Shown: piece by piece, positions 23,849-30,469 of the stretch | Position numbering within the stretch: the stretch's first letter is position 1 | Layout of the letters: the number at the start of each line of letters is the position of its first letter | Assembly (NCBI GenBank): GCA_002354205.1 | Contig: DELD01000039.1 | Coordinates: 9,627-40,095, forward strand | Direction of reading: 5' to 3' | DNA: 30,469 nt | DNA from: Micavibrio sp. UBA2705 | Lineage (GTDB): Bacteria > Pseudomonadota > Alphaproteobacteria > Micavibrionales > Micavibrionaceae | Program-made: the position numbers and the translations under genes | The notes under the pieces: model-generated | What the model was told of the DNA's origin: nothing | Seen by the model: only the letters and a program-made list of their open reading frames with translations | Database searches by the model: none

Positions 23849-24811
23849 ATGACATATAATGAAGAATTATTAAAGCGCGAAAAGCGCCACCCAGAGAAGC
23901 AAAAGAACCCAGACCGCCCAATGGGGAAGAAGCCTGATTGGATACGTGTCAAAGCGCCGCAAGGTAAGACGTTTCATGAGACACGCGATATTATGAAGTC
24001 TTTGAACCTGACCACAGTTTGTGAAGAAGCGGGCTGCCCGAATATTGGTGAATGCTGGGATAAGAAACACGCAACAATGATGATTATGGGCGAGGTTTGT
24101 ACCCGTGCTTGTGCGTTTTGTAATATTGCTACAGGTAAACCCGATGCACTTGATAAAATGGAGCCATTACGCGTTGGCGTAGCTGTTGAGAAAATGGGCT
24201 TGAACCACGTTGTAATTACATCGGTTGATCGTGATGACTTGAAAGATGGCGGGGCAGAGCATTGGGAAAAGACTGTTGGCGCAATACGCTTTAAAACGCC
24301 AAAAACTACAATTGAAATTCTCACTGGTGATTTTAAAGGCGATGTTGAGGCTATTGATCATGTGGCGAAGGCTAAACCTGATGTATTTAACCACAACCTT
24401 GAAACCGTACCGGCGCTTTACCCAACAGTGCGCCCAGGGGCGCGTTATTACCGTTCGCTGCGTTTGCTTGAACGAGTCAAAGAAGTTGACCCGAGTATAT
24501 TTACCAAATCAGGCTTAATGGTCGGGCTTGGTGAGACGTTTGAACAAGTCGGGCAGGTTATGGATGACATGCGTGCGGCAAAAATTGATTTTATTACAAT
24601 TGGTCAGTATTTACAGCCAACGCCGAAACATGCGCCTGTGGAACGTTTTTGGACGCCAGAAGAGTTCGCAAAATTAGAACGCATGGCGAAGGCTAAAGGC
24701 TTCCTTATGGTATCAGCCACGCCATTAACGCGCTCGTCTTATCATGCGGATGCCGATTTCGCGAAGTTGCGTGAAGCGCGGGAGCGTAAAGGTTTAGCGG
24801 CGGCTGAATAA
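23849..24811 (+). CDS. lipA: Lipoyl synthase
   Basis: A 320-residue radical SAM enzyme that inserts two sulfurs into octanoyl groups on lipoyl domains, here of PdhB, PdhC and other E2 proteins. The auxiliary cluster cysteines are Cys58, Cys63 and Cys69 in CEEAGCPNIGEC. The radical SAM cysteines are Cys84, Cys88 and Cys91 in CTRACAFC. The C-terminal RSSY (residues 295-298) supplies the serine that ligates the auxiliary cluster. VITSVDRDDLKDGGA and NHNLETVPALY are strong family segments. An AAGGAAG Shine-Dalgarno sits 7 bases before the ATG. Its place directly after lpdA and before ratA is typical of alphaproteobacteria. Confidence 0.97.
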   Translation: MTYNEELLKREKRHPEKQKNPDRPMGKKPDWIRVKAPQGKTFHETRDIMKSLNLTTVCEEAGCPNIGECWDKKHATMMIMGEVCTRACAFCNIATGKPDALDKMEPLRVGVAVEKMGLNHVVITSVDRDDLKDGGAEHWEKTVGAIRFKTPKTTIEILTGDFKGDVEAIDHVAKAKPDVFNHNLETVPALYPTVRPGARYYRSLRLLERVKEVDPSIFTKSGLMVGLGETFEQVGQVMDDMRAAKIDFITIGQYLQPTPKHAPVERFWTPEEFAKLERMAKAKGFLMVSATPLTRSSYHADADFAKLREARERKGLAAAE

Positions 24812-24839
24812 TTTAGACGAAGAATGAAGAGTATATTTT

Positions 24840-25130
24840 ATGACGACGCTTGAGAATACAGAGCTTACTTTGGACATGCTGCCTGAAAAAGATGATGGCG
24901 CGGGAATTTATAATTTTGCTTTAACCCTTGCATCTACAGGCGGCTATGATTCATTTCAAGAAGCGCATGATGATGTGGACGGTAAAGATAAAAGCCTGAC
25001 CGATATCCGCATGGAACTTTATTTCGCGGCAAAAACATATGAAGCGATTAAGTTGGAGGAGCATGTTGATGTGTATCAAACATATTATGATGCACTGGTT
25101 GATAAGATTAAATCTGGTGACTTATCCTAA
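24840..25130 (+). CDS. Unknown small acidic protein between lipA and ratA
   Basis: I do not recognise this 96-residue acidic protein (MTTLENTELTLDMLPEKDD). It has no membrane segment or signal peptide. It is probably read from the lipA transcript: it begins 28 bases after lipA and is followed by ratA after 47 bases, all on one strand. The C-terminal half looks helical (AKTYEAIKLEEHVDVYQTYYDALVDKI). The Shine-Dalgarno is a GAAGAG in the short gap. It breaks the usually adjacent lipA-ratA pair. Confidence 0.62.
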   Translation: MTTLENTELTLDMLPEKDDGAGIYNFALTLASTGGYDSFQEAHDDVDGKDKSLTDIRMELYFAAKTYEAIKLEEHVDVYQTYYDALVDKIKSGDLS

Positions 25131-25177
25131 TAAAGCTGTATCGCAGCCTATTCCTGAACTGAAAGCATCCCCAGCCC

Positions 25178-25618
25178 ATGCCAACCCATGCCGAACAACG
25201 CATATTACCTTATAGCTGCGAAGAGCTTTATAATATGGTCGCAGATGTCGAGGCGTATCCTAAATTTTTGCCGTGGTGCGTGGCCTGCCGTATAACGGAT
25301 CGCAAGGACACTGAAATTAATGCTGATTTGGTGATTGGTTACAAAATGGTGCGTGAAAAATTCTCATCGCGCGTTACGTTAGATCCATATAAGGTTATTC
25401 ATGTGGAATACTTGTCAGGGCCAATGAAGTATTTATCAAATTTCTGGAAATTTTATCCAGAAGTGGGGGGCAAGTCCTGTAAAATTGATTTCTACGTCGA
25501 TTTTGAATTTAAAAATCCGTTCTTACAAAAAACCATCAATTTATTCTTCCACGAAGCGGTAAAGCGTATGGTTAACGCGTTTTCTACGCGGGCAGAAGAG
25601 CTTTACGGTAAACGTTAG
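25178..25618 (+). CDS. ratA: RatA/COQ10-like START-domain protein
   Basis: A 146-residue single-domain protein of the polyketide cyclase/START fold. The YSCEELYNMVADVEAYPKFLPWC motif near the N-terminus is the hallmark of the RatA/Coq10 group. The SNFWKFYPEVGGKSCKIDFYVDFEFKNPFLQKTINLFFHEAVKRMV segment is the second. In mitochondria and alphaproteobacteria such proteins bind ubiquinone (Coq10); the E. coli RatA was reported as a ribosome-associated protein, so naming is by family. It follows lipA in many alphaproteobacteria, which favours a quinone or lipoyl-related context. A terminator follows within 20 bases. Confidence 0.88.
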   Translation: MPTHAEQRILPYSCEELYNMVADVEAYPKFLPWCVACRITDRKDTEINADLVIGYKMVREKFSSRVTLDPYKVIHVEYLSGPMKYLSNFWKFYPEVGGKSCKIDFYVDFEFKNPFLQKTINLFFHEAVKRMVNAFSTRAEELYGKR

Positions 25619-25635
25619 CAGAAGTCAGGCATAAA

Positions 25636-25664
25636 AAAACGTCGCAAAGTCGTCGCGACGTTTT
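25636..25664. terminator. Rho-independent terminator after ratA
   Basis: AAAACGTCGC at 25636-25645 and GCGACGTTTT at 25655-25664 form a 10-base perfect stem around a 9-base loop. It starts 18 bases after the ratA stop. The A-run on the left also gives a T-run for the minus strand. Confidence 0.85.
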
Positions 25665-25681
25665 ATAAGATAGCTATAAAA

Positions 25682-25708
25682 AAAGCACATTATTATTTAA
25701 TGTGCTTT
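25682..25708 (-). terminator. Rho-independent terminator for the minus-strand unknown gene
   Basis: AAAGCACATTA at 25682-25692 and TAATGTGCTTT at 25698-25708 form an 11-base stem with a 5-base loop. On the minus strand a run of seven T follows. It overlaps the stop codon of the gene ending at 25707. Together with the previous one it separates the ratA transcript from the opposing one. Confidence 0.82.
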
Positions 25709-26111
25709 ATTGTTTTGGGCCCCATAATGGTTGGTCGTGTCTAATTTTAACTTCAATTTTAGGCGCATTTTTTACAGCATTTGCATATGGATTATTTGTT
25801 GCTGTAATGTCGCGTGCCTTAAGGTGGTCAACTAAGTCTTGTACTGCGTTTTTGAGATCCGTATCGACATCGCCGACAGCGTTGGCAAATGTTTGCACTG
25901 TTTTAACTTTGTCTTGCAGGCTGTCGATATCTAGGCCATTCACAGTTTGCACATTATTTTGTGTTATGTTTGCTTGCTGTGCAGCGATAACAAAATTCTG
26001 TGCAGCTTTGTAAAAGGGGCCAGCGATGCGTCCGTCGGTTTCCATTGCGCCGTGAAGTGCGAGTTTAGAAAAGTCTTTTATTGCGGTTTGAAAGTGAGTC
26101 TTTAATAACAT
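25707..26111 (-). CDS. Unknown helical protein
   Basis: I do not recognise this 134-residue protein. It is helical by eye, with alternating Ala, Val, Asp and Lys, no signal peptide, and a proline-rich C-terminus ending DQPLWGPKQ. A GGAGAG Shine-Dalgarno precedes the ATG. It has its own terminator at its 3' end, overlapping the stop codon. It lies downstream of rnhB on the same strand after an 84-base gap, so it may have its own promoter. No function can be offered. Confidence 0.65.
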   Translation of the reverse strand: MLLKTHFQTAIKDFSKLALHGAMETDGRIAGPFYKAAQNFVIAAQQANITQNNVQTVNGLDIDSLQDKVKTVQTFANAVGDVDTDLKNAVQDLVDHLKARDITATNNPYANAVKNAPKIEVKIRHDQPLWGPKQ

Positions 26112-26195
26112 TTTATCTCTCCATTAAAAGTAAGGTTGCGCTCTTGTACACTATGTAAATTGATTGTGCAAGCCCAATAAACAAATAAATATGGT

Positions 26196-26807
26196 TTATG
26201 CCGCATCACCAATCAGTAGTGAAATAGGTTTGAACGTTTTACGGTGATGAATGGTGATACCGTTTTCCTCAATTGCATCCAGATGTGCCTTTGTGCCGTA
26301 ACCTGCATTGCTATCCCACGCATATTCAGGATGCTCGGCGTGCAATTCTAACATATGGTTGTCGCGGCTGACTTTGGCAATGATTGACGCAGCGGCAATA
26401 GAGAGCGATTTGCTATCCCCTTTGACAACGGTCATTTCGGTGCAGGGCAGGCCTGCTTTTTTATTGCCATCAATCAAAGCGTGATCCATGGCTACGCCCA
26501 TATCATCATAGGCACGGCGCATAGCAAGCAGGCTCGCTTGAAGTATATTAAGGTCATCAATTTCCTCAATCGTGGCGTTGCCAATACCCCAATTGCATGT
26601 CTGCTGAATCAAAGGAAACAGCATTTCTCGTTTTTTTTGCGTCAGCTTCTTGCTGTCGGTGACAATTTGCCAGAAATCTTGACTGCGGACTTCATCGGGG
26701 ATGTAAACACAGGCGGCGGTAACAGGGCCGACTAATGGACCGCGCCCAACTTCATCAAGGCCGCAAATTAAGCCTGATAGGCTATTTTCAATTTCTAAAT
26801 TAGCCAT
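26196..26807 (-). CDS. rnhB: Ribonuclease HII
   Basis: A 203-residue endonuclease that cuts RNA in DNA-RNA hybrids and at misincorporated ribonucleotides. The metal-binding acidic residues are Asp18 and Glu19 in GLDEVGRGPLVGP, Asp113 in HALIDGN and Asp131 in VVKGDSKS. SIIAKVSRD and the C-terminal HHRKTFKPI are also family hallmarks. Length is normal. Its ATG overlaps the end of the HAD gene by 8 bases, so it should be translationally coupled to it. Confidence 0.96.
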   Translation of the reverse strand: MANLEIENSLSGLICGLDEVGRGPLVGPVTAACVYIPDEVRSQDFWQIVTDSKKLTQKKREMLFPLIQQTCNWGIGNATIEEIDDLNILQASLLAMRRAYDDMGVAMDHALIDGNKKAGLPCTEMTVVKGDSKSLSIAAASIIAKVSRDNHMLELHAEHPEYAWDSNAGYGTKAHLDAIEENGITIHHRKTFKPISLLIGDAA

Positions 26808-27447
26808 TTATTCTGCTCTCCATAAATTTCTTGAAATCTTCACCGCTATAACAGTCATATATCGCCCCTTTAATAGCTGGCATATCTTCGGTGAAGCGGT
26901 AATGTACTGTCGGGATGGTGGCCGCGATTGATGATTGTGCGCCTTTCGGGTCGTCTTCTATAGCGAGTGTTTCGCTCGCGTTTAGCTCTAATTTTTTAAG
27001 GGCTGATAAATAGGGCTCTGGATGCGGCTTGCGCTCTTTATAATCATTGCGGGTCAGGATCATGTCAAAATAATCTAGTAGGCCTTTGGCTTTTATGCCT
27101 GCCATAACGGATTCTGCGCGGCCATTTGAAACAATGGCTTGTTTTATGCCTTTGGCTTTTGCGGCTTTTAAAACGTCTTCTACGCCATCGCGGATTTGTA
27201 ATGTGTGGATGTTATCGTGATACCATGCGTCAATATCGGCAATGTATTGGTCTTGCGTGCTATCAATCTCAAACGCTTTTGAAAGGATTTCCCAGTTTTG
27301 AAAGCTGTTATTGCTATATATTGTTGGTTTAAATCGTTTATCCAGATCAATGCCGTAACGTTTTAAAACGGCGACATGTTTGGCGAAATGGAGTTCTGCG
27401 GTTTTGATGATTGTGTTGTCACAATCCCATAAAATAGCTTTGATCAT
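26800..27447 (-). CDS. HAD-superfamily phosphatase (Gph/PGMB-like)
   Basis: A 215-residue haloacid dehalogenase-fold protein. Motif I is DCDNT at residues 8-12 (Asp8 nucleophile, Asp10 acid-base), in a slightly unusual form with Cys between the aspartates. The helical cap follows to about residue 80. Motif II is IVSNG near 107-111, motif III the Lys in RKPHPEPYL, and motif IV is AIEDDPKGA. It resembles phosphoglycolate phosphatases and beta-phosphoglucomutases; the substrate is not predictable. Its start overlaps the ygfZ stop by one base (TAATG), and its end overlaps rnhB by eight, so ygfZ-HAD-rnhB are one operon. Confidence 0.88.
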   Translation of the reverse strand: MIKAILWDCDNTIIKTAELHFAKHVAVLKRYGIDLDKRFKPTIYSNNSFQNWEILSKAFEIDSTQDQYIADIDAWYHDNIHTLQIRDGVEDVLKAAKAKGIKQAIVSNGRAESVMAGIKAKGLLDYFDMILTRNDYKERKPHPEPYLSALKKLELNASETLAIEDDPKGAQSSIAATIPTVHYRFTEDMPAIKGAIYDCYSGEDFKKFMESRING

Positions 27448-28190
27448 TATTGTTCTTTTTTAATTGTGGTTACTGTGACGTTTTCTAATGTTTTGGCATC
27501 ATCATCACGCAGGAGGGCGAGGCCGATTGTTCCGACTTTGCTGCGCATAACGCCGGCATTACCGAATTTTTCGCCGCTTTCAGGCAGGTTTTCGCCTTCA
27601 ACGATGTGCAAATGTTTTTTGCCGCTTTTGCGGTAACGCATCCGCGCGGTAAGCTCTTGCCCTATATAGCAGCCTTTTTTCCAGTCAATGCCGTTGCATT
27701 TGTCTATATGTAGTTCGTCAGCCGTACTGCGTTCAAGCTCTGCATCTCGTTCACCATCAAAAATGCCAAGCGCAATACGCTTTTTGTGCCATATATCTGT
27801 ACTGATCATTTCAGCACCCTCTGGTGGGTCATAAAGGCGGTAGCCAAGCGCAGCGCTGCGCGGGTCGGAAAAATCTCCGCTATCGAAACTGGCATAGACT
27901 TTTTTATCTTCTAAAATTTCGGATGTGACATCAGCGCGCATTTTATACATATCGAGGCGATCAATAAGGTCTTGGGCGCGGGTCGTGTCGATATAGTAAT
28001 GCTCTGCACCATCTTTAAAGATAATGAAGTCAAAGAAATAGCGCCCCTGCGGCGTGAATAGGCAGCTATAGATTGCAGGCTGCGTATCAAGTAAATCTAT
28101 ATTTTGTGAGAATATGCGTTGCAGAAGCTCTGCAACGTCATTGCCACGTAATTGTATAAGCTGGCGATTTGGAAAAGCAAAAATTTGCAT
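27447..28190 (-). CDS. ygfZ: YgfZ/GcvT-domain folate-binding protein
   Basis: A 247-residue protein of the YgfZ (IBA57-like) family, related to the glycine-cleavage T protein. It aids assembly or repair of 4Fe-4S clusters in a folate-dependent way. The signature KGCYIGQE is at residues 172-179, with the conserved Cys174, followed by LTARMRYRKSGKKHL. The N-terminal LIQLRGNDVAELLQRIFSQN is typical. LipA, nearby in the window, is a known type of client for this pathway. It begins the ygfZ-HAD-rnhB operon and is divergent from the glycosyltransferase gene. Confidence 0.92.
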   Translation of the reverse strand: MQIFAFPNRQLIQLRGNDVAELLQRIFSQNIDLLDTQPAIYSCLFTPQGRYFFDFIIFKDGAEHYYIDTTRAQDLIDRLDMYKMRADVTSEILEDKKVYASFDSGDFSDPRSAALGYRLYDPPEGAEMISTDIWHKKRIALGIFDGERDAELERSTADELHIDKCNGIDWKKGCYIGQELTARMRYRKSGKKHLHIVEGENLPESGEKFGNAGVMRSKVGTIGLALLRDDDAKTLENVTVTTIKKEQ

Positions 28191-28260
28191 ATTTTATAAA
28201 TCTTGTATATTTCTAAGCGGGTTAAATTATTACTCGTATAGTCATAGCAAAGAAACGACC

Positions 28261-29223
28261 ATGAAAAAACAAATATTGTTCATTACATCCACGCGAATTG
28301 GGGATGCTGTGCTTTCGACAGGCATTTTGAACCACATTCACAGCGCGCATAAAGATGCAGAAGTCACAATTGTTTGCGGGCCATTATGTACAAGTTTGTT
28401 TGAAGGTTACCCGAATTTAAAAGAAATCATCGCGCTGAAAAAAGAAAAACGCAATATGCATTGGGTGAAGCTCTGGGGCAGAGTTGTTAGCACGAAATGG
28501 GATGTGGTGATTGATTTGCGAGACAGCGCTGTCTCGCGGCTCATATTCGCCAAGAAACGTTATATTGCGAGCCGCCAGATTGATAAACAGGCGCATAAGG
28601 TCGAACAAGCCGCCCAGTTGATTGGACAGCGCGATAATATACCAGCGCCGAAACTATGGTTCACGTCAGCGCAGCTTGATAAGGCGCGATCTTTACTTGG
28701 TTATGATCAGCGCCCCGTGCTTGCCATCGGCCCGACAGCGAACTGGATTGGTAAGACATGGCCAAAAGAACGCTTTGCCGAATTGCTTGAAAAGTTGGTT
28801 TTGCAGGACGGCGCGCCATTAAAAGGGCACCGCATTGCCATTATCGCCGCGCCAGGGGAAGAGGCGGATGCACAGTTCGTTTTGCAATCACTGCCTGAGG
28901 GGCTTGGGATAGATGTTATTGCTAAAACAAGCCCAGGTGAAGCTGCGGCATTATTGTCACTTTGTACTTATTATATAGGGAATGATTCAGGTCTCATGCA
29001 TTGCGCCGCGGCTTGCGGCGTGAAAACTTTTGGCCTGTTTGGCCCGAGTTGGCCACATCTCTACAGCCCATGGGGCGAGCATTGCGCGCATATTGCCACA
29101 GCAAAAAGCTTTGCTGAACTGATTGATTATGATGGCTATAGCGCGAAGTCACTAAAACACAGCTTAATGGATAGCCTTGATACGGATAGTGTTTACAAGC
29201 ATTTCCTGCCCCTTATTGGGTGA
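28261..29223 (+). CDS. Glycosyltransferase family 9 (heptosyltransferase-like)
   Basis: A 320-residue GT9 protein, related to the ADP-heptose:LPS heptosyltransferases. The ATG at 28261 gives the normal N-terminus, KKQILFITSTRIGDAVLSTGILNHI; an upstream in-frame extension of 49 codons lies over the divergent promoter region and does not fit. The nucleotide-sugar site is visible in GPTANWIGKTWPKERFAEL and in YIGNDSGLMHCAAACGVKTFGLFGPS, which is the hallmark of the family. It should act at the inner membrane on LPS core or another surface glycan. kdsA in this window suggests LPS, but the acceptor is not known. The family is clear, the specific enzyme not. Confidence 0.9.
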   Translation: MKKQILFITSTRIGDAVLSTGILNHIHSAHKDAEVTIVCGPLCTSLFEGYPNLKEIIALKKEKRNMHWVKLWGRVVSTKWDVVIDLRDSAVSRLIFAKKRYIASRQIDKQAHKVEQAAQLIGQRDNIPAPKLWFTSAQLDKARSLLGYDQRPVLAIGPTANWIGKTWPKERFAELLEKLVLQDGAPLKGHRIAIIAAPGEEADAQFVLQSLPEGLGIDVIAKTSPGEAAALLSLCTYYIGNDSGLMHCAAACGVKTFGLFGPSWPHLYSPWGEHCAHIATAKSFAELIDYDGYSAKSLKHSLMDSLDTDSVYKHFLPLIG

Positions 29224-29262
29224 TTGAACTGCGTGCAGTGTGGCTGCGTAATGAAAATTACC

Positions 29263-29291
29263 TTGCTAATGTTATGTTATAACGTTATAAG
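29263..29291 (+). promoter_or_regulatory. Promoter with a Zur-like operator in its spacer
   Basis: TTGCTA at 29263-29268 and TATAAG at 29286-29291 are 17 bases apart, the ideal spacing. Between them, at 29271-29283, GTTAT-GTT-ATAAC matches the core Zur box GTTAT-N3-ATAAC, and an overlapping perfect 14-base palindrome, TTATAACGTTATAA, is at 29277-29290. A repressor bound here would block RNA polymerase. The genes downstream are a Cys/His-rich membrane protein and a Zur-like regulator, which supports zinc control and autoregulation. Confidence 0.75.
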
Positions 29292-29322
29292 AAAGTCATC
29301 ATTTCTACTAAGGCGCGTATAT

Positions 29323-29739
29323 ATGCAAGAAAACCATTGTTGCTGTAAGCATAGCATGAAGAAAACGGACGAAAACTGTAAGAGAAGCGCCGCGCTGAGT
29401 GTAGCGGTGATGACATCTTTGCTGCCACATTTTTTCTGCTGCTTTATGCCGCTTATTTTTACCGCAATTATTGGCGGCGCTATGGCTGTGTTTTTCCATG
29501 ATTATTGGTATGTCGTTAGCGGCGTGGCGGCGTTGTCGGCAACGATCATCATTTACATGTTGCGTAATGAAAAATTATCATTTGTGCGTGTGGGTGGTAA
29601 TGTTGTGTTTGCTTTGGGCGTGGCGTTTGTTTTTAACGTGATGTTTCACCCTTCACATAGTCAGGCGCAGGGTGATAAGCTGCATGCACCATTTGATGTG
29701 GCGCATAGCGATCATAACCATGCCCATAGTCACGATTAA
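29323..29739 (+). CDS. Cys/His-rich membrane protein, likely metal related
   Basis: A 138-residue membrane protein that I place at the ATG at 29323, because the promoter at 29263-29291 lies inside the longer frame from 29224. It has a Cys/His-rich head (ENHCCCKH, residues 3-10), about three hydrophobic segments (roughly 22-50, 62-80 and 91-108), a Cys39-Cys40 pair within the first one (HFFCCFMPL) and a histidine-rich tail, HSDHNHAHSHD (128-138). Cys pairs in a membrane helix recall MerT/MerC-type metal carriers, but I cannot assign it to them. The Zur-like box and the adjacent zur gene suggest zinc uptake or handling. The tail could bind zinc in the periplasm or cytoplasm. Confidence 0.75.
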   Translation: MQENHCCCKHSMKKTDENCKRSAALSVAVMTSLLPHFFCCFMPLIFTAIIGGAMAVFFHDYWYVVSGVAALSATIIIYMLRNEKLSFVRVGGNVVFALGVAFVFNVMFHPSHSQAQGDKLHAPFDVAHSDHNHAHSHD

Positions 29740-29757
29740 TCTTGTCGGAGGATTTTT

Positions 29758-30198
29758 ATGCCTAAACAAGAAAACATCACATTCCTCAATGCGTTAGATA
29801 AATTCTGCGCAGCAGAAGGCGCAAGGCTTACCGATGCCCGCCGCCATGTTGCATCCATCATATCAGCAAGCGATAAACCAATTGGCGCGTATGAAATATT
29901 AGACCAGCTAGGTGCATATTTAGACAAACCAAAGCCGCCAACCGTGTACCGTGCAATTGAATTTTTAATTGAAAATAATTTCATTCACCGTATAGAAAGC
30001 TTAAACGCGTATATAGCGTGCAGTACTGACCATCGCCACGCAGGCTCACAATTCCTTATCTGCAACAAATGCAGCAAAGTCATAGAATCGCATCTATGCA
30101 GCCTGCCAGAGAGCCTAAAAGGCGTAGTCAATAACGCAAACTTCACGGCACAAAGCTGGAATGTAGAGATACACGGTTTATGTGCGGGTTGCTCTTAA
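29758..30198 (+). CDS. zur: Zinc uptake regulator, Fur family
   Basis: A 146-residue Fur-family repressor. The winged-helix domain includes LTDARRHVASII and the recognition helix region KPPTVYRAIEFLIENNFIHRIESLNAYIAC, which is much nearer to Zur than to Fur. The structural zinc site has two CxxC pairs, Cys102/Cys105 (CNKC) and Cys142/Cys145 (HGLCAGC). GGAGG lies a few bases before the ATG. It is 18 bases after the Cys/His membrane protein gene and shares its promoter, so it should repress its own synthesis in zinc-replete cells. Fur, Mur and PerR were considered; the HGLCAGC end and the TVYRA...FLxExxFxHRIES pattern point to Zur. Confidence 0.92.
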   Translation: MPKQENITFLNALDKFCAAEGARLTDARRHVASIISASDKPIGAYEILDQLGAYLDKPKPPTVYRAIEFLIENNFIHRIESLNAYIACSTDHRHAGSQFLICNKCSKVIESHLCSLPESLKGVVNNANFTAQSWNVEIHGLCAGCS

Positions 30199-30469
30199 CA
30201 CGCCTCAATTCAATATAATGAGTTCGTTGCTTTGTTCGGATCAGTAGTTAAGAGAAATGGCGGACACGGTGTCTGCCTATGTGGCGATTTTGAAATTGGC
30301 TTTATAAGCAATTTCAATGACTTGGTGCTTCACCCTTAAGTGATACTTTAAAATGTATCCCGTTTTTTGTCTGTTTTAGTATCCCAGCGATTTTGAGTTA
30401 CAAGTAAAGATCTTGACCGATTAAGTCAATGAAAAACCGTAAAGCGAGAAACTCGCCTTTGGGTAAGTT
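30199..30469. other. Gene-poor right end with several hairpins; possible edge of an insertion element
   Basis: No recognisable complete gene lies here. Three inverted repeats are visible: a nearly perfect palindrome at 30259-30277 (GGCGGACAC then GTGTCTGCC), a 9-base inverted repeat at 30290-30317 (TTGAAATTG with CAATTTCAA) and GCGAG-AAA-CTCGC at 30444-30456. The 7-mer GTATCCC occurs twice, roughly 20 bases apart. On the minus strand the last 72 bases (30398-30469) could encode the end of a protein (NLPKGEFLALRFFIDLIGQD, then three more residues and stop); on the plus strand ATG at 30429 could open a frame. Such structure could be an insertion-sequence end or an intergenic RNA. I cannot decide. 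Confidence 0.3.

Noticed and set aside
28114..28260. N-terminal extension of the glycosyltransferase
   Set aside because: It overlaps the divergent ygfZ start and lacks family similarity; ATG at 28261 begins exactly at the GT9 fold.
29224..29322. N-terminal extension of the Cys/His membrane protein
   Set aside because: It would contain the promoter and Zur-like operator; the ATG at 29323 lies downstream of both.
1..30469. CRISPR array, tRNA, rRNA or prophage
   Set aside because: No regularly spaced repeats, tRNA cloverleaf, rRNA-like segments or phage genes were seen on either strand in the gaps.

Overview
This window looks like a chromosomal segment from an alphaproteobacterium with mildly AT-leaning DNA. 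The main evidence is gene order. A ppiD-trpE-(trpG-trpD) block is divergent from tpiA-secG-pyrG-kdsA-eno-ftsB-pdhABC-lpdA-lipA-ratA, an arrangement I know from Rhizobiales, Rhodospirillales and relatives. An E1-beta subunit (PdhB) carrying its own N-terminal lipoyl domain is also typical of that class. Possible CtrA boxes and a GANTC cluster fit the same class. A Micavibrio-like or Rhodospirillales-like lineage is only a guess. kdsA and a family 9 glycosyltransferase indicate a Gram-negative cell that makes LPS.

Layout. Positions 1-7043 are mostly on the minus strand: ppiD, trpE, a CNNM/CorC-like membrane protein, an unknown gene, trpG and the 5' end of trpD, with a plus-strand divergent polysaccharide deacetylase inserted between the trp genes. 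Positions 7178-18344 run mostly on the plus strand: tpiA, secG, pyrG, kdsA, eno, a secreted YqgE/AlgH-like protein, ftsB and pdhA-pdhB-pdhC, ending at a strong terminator. Positions 18405-21591 form an accessory stretch with an AhpD-like protein, an EamA transporter, a secreted unknown protein, a divergent deoxynucleoside kinase and another unknown. Positions 21743-25618 return to the core theme with lpdA, lipA and ratA. Positions 25707-28190 are minus strand: an unknown gene and the tightly coupled ygfZ-HAD-rnhB set. Positions 28261-30198 hold a glycosyltransferase and a likely zinc-responsive pair, a Cys/His-rich membrane protein and zur, behind a promoter with a Zur-like operator. The last 270 bases carry no recognisable complete gene but contain several hairpins and may be an insertion-element edge or structured intergenic DNA.

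How the genes work together. PdhA, PdhB, PdhC and LpdA make a full pyruvate dehydrogenase complex, and LipA makes the lipoyl cofactor for its three lipoyl-dependent parts. TpiA and Eno supply glycolytic flux upstream of it. TrpE/G/D begin tryptophan synthesis. SecG, PpiD, KdsA and GT9 serve envelope biogenesis, and FtsB serves division.

Seven small genes of unknown function are inserted between the conserved genes, mostly against the direction of the core operon. Most have convincing Shine-Dalgarno sequences, so they look real. I found no CRISPR array, tRNA or rRNA, and no clear novel multi-gene defence or biosynthetic system. The most interesting signals are regulatory: tandem CtrA-like boxes, four GANTC sites before ftsB, and the Zur operator inside a promoter. 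The kinase lacking its usual DRS arginine and the exported YqgE homologue are the most unusual proteins.
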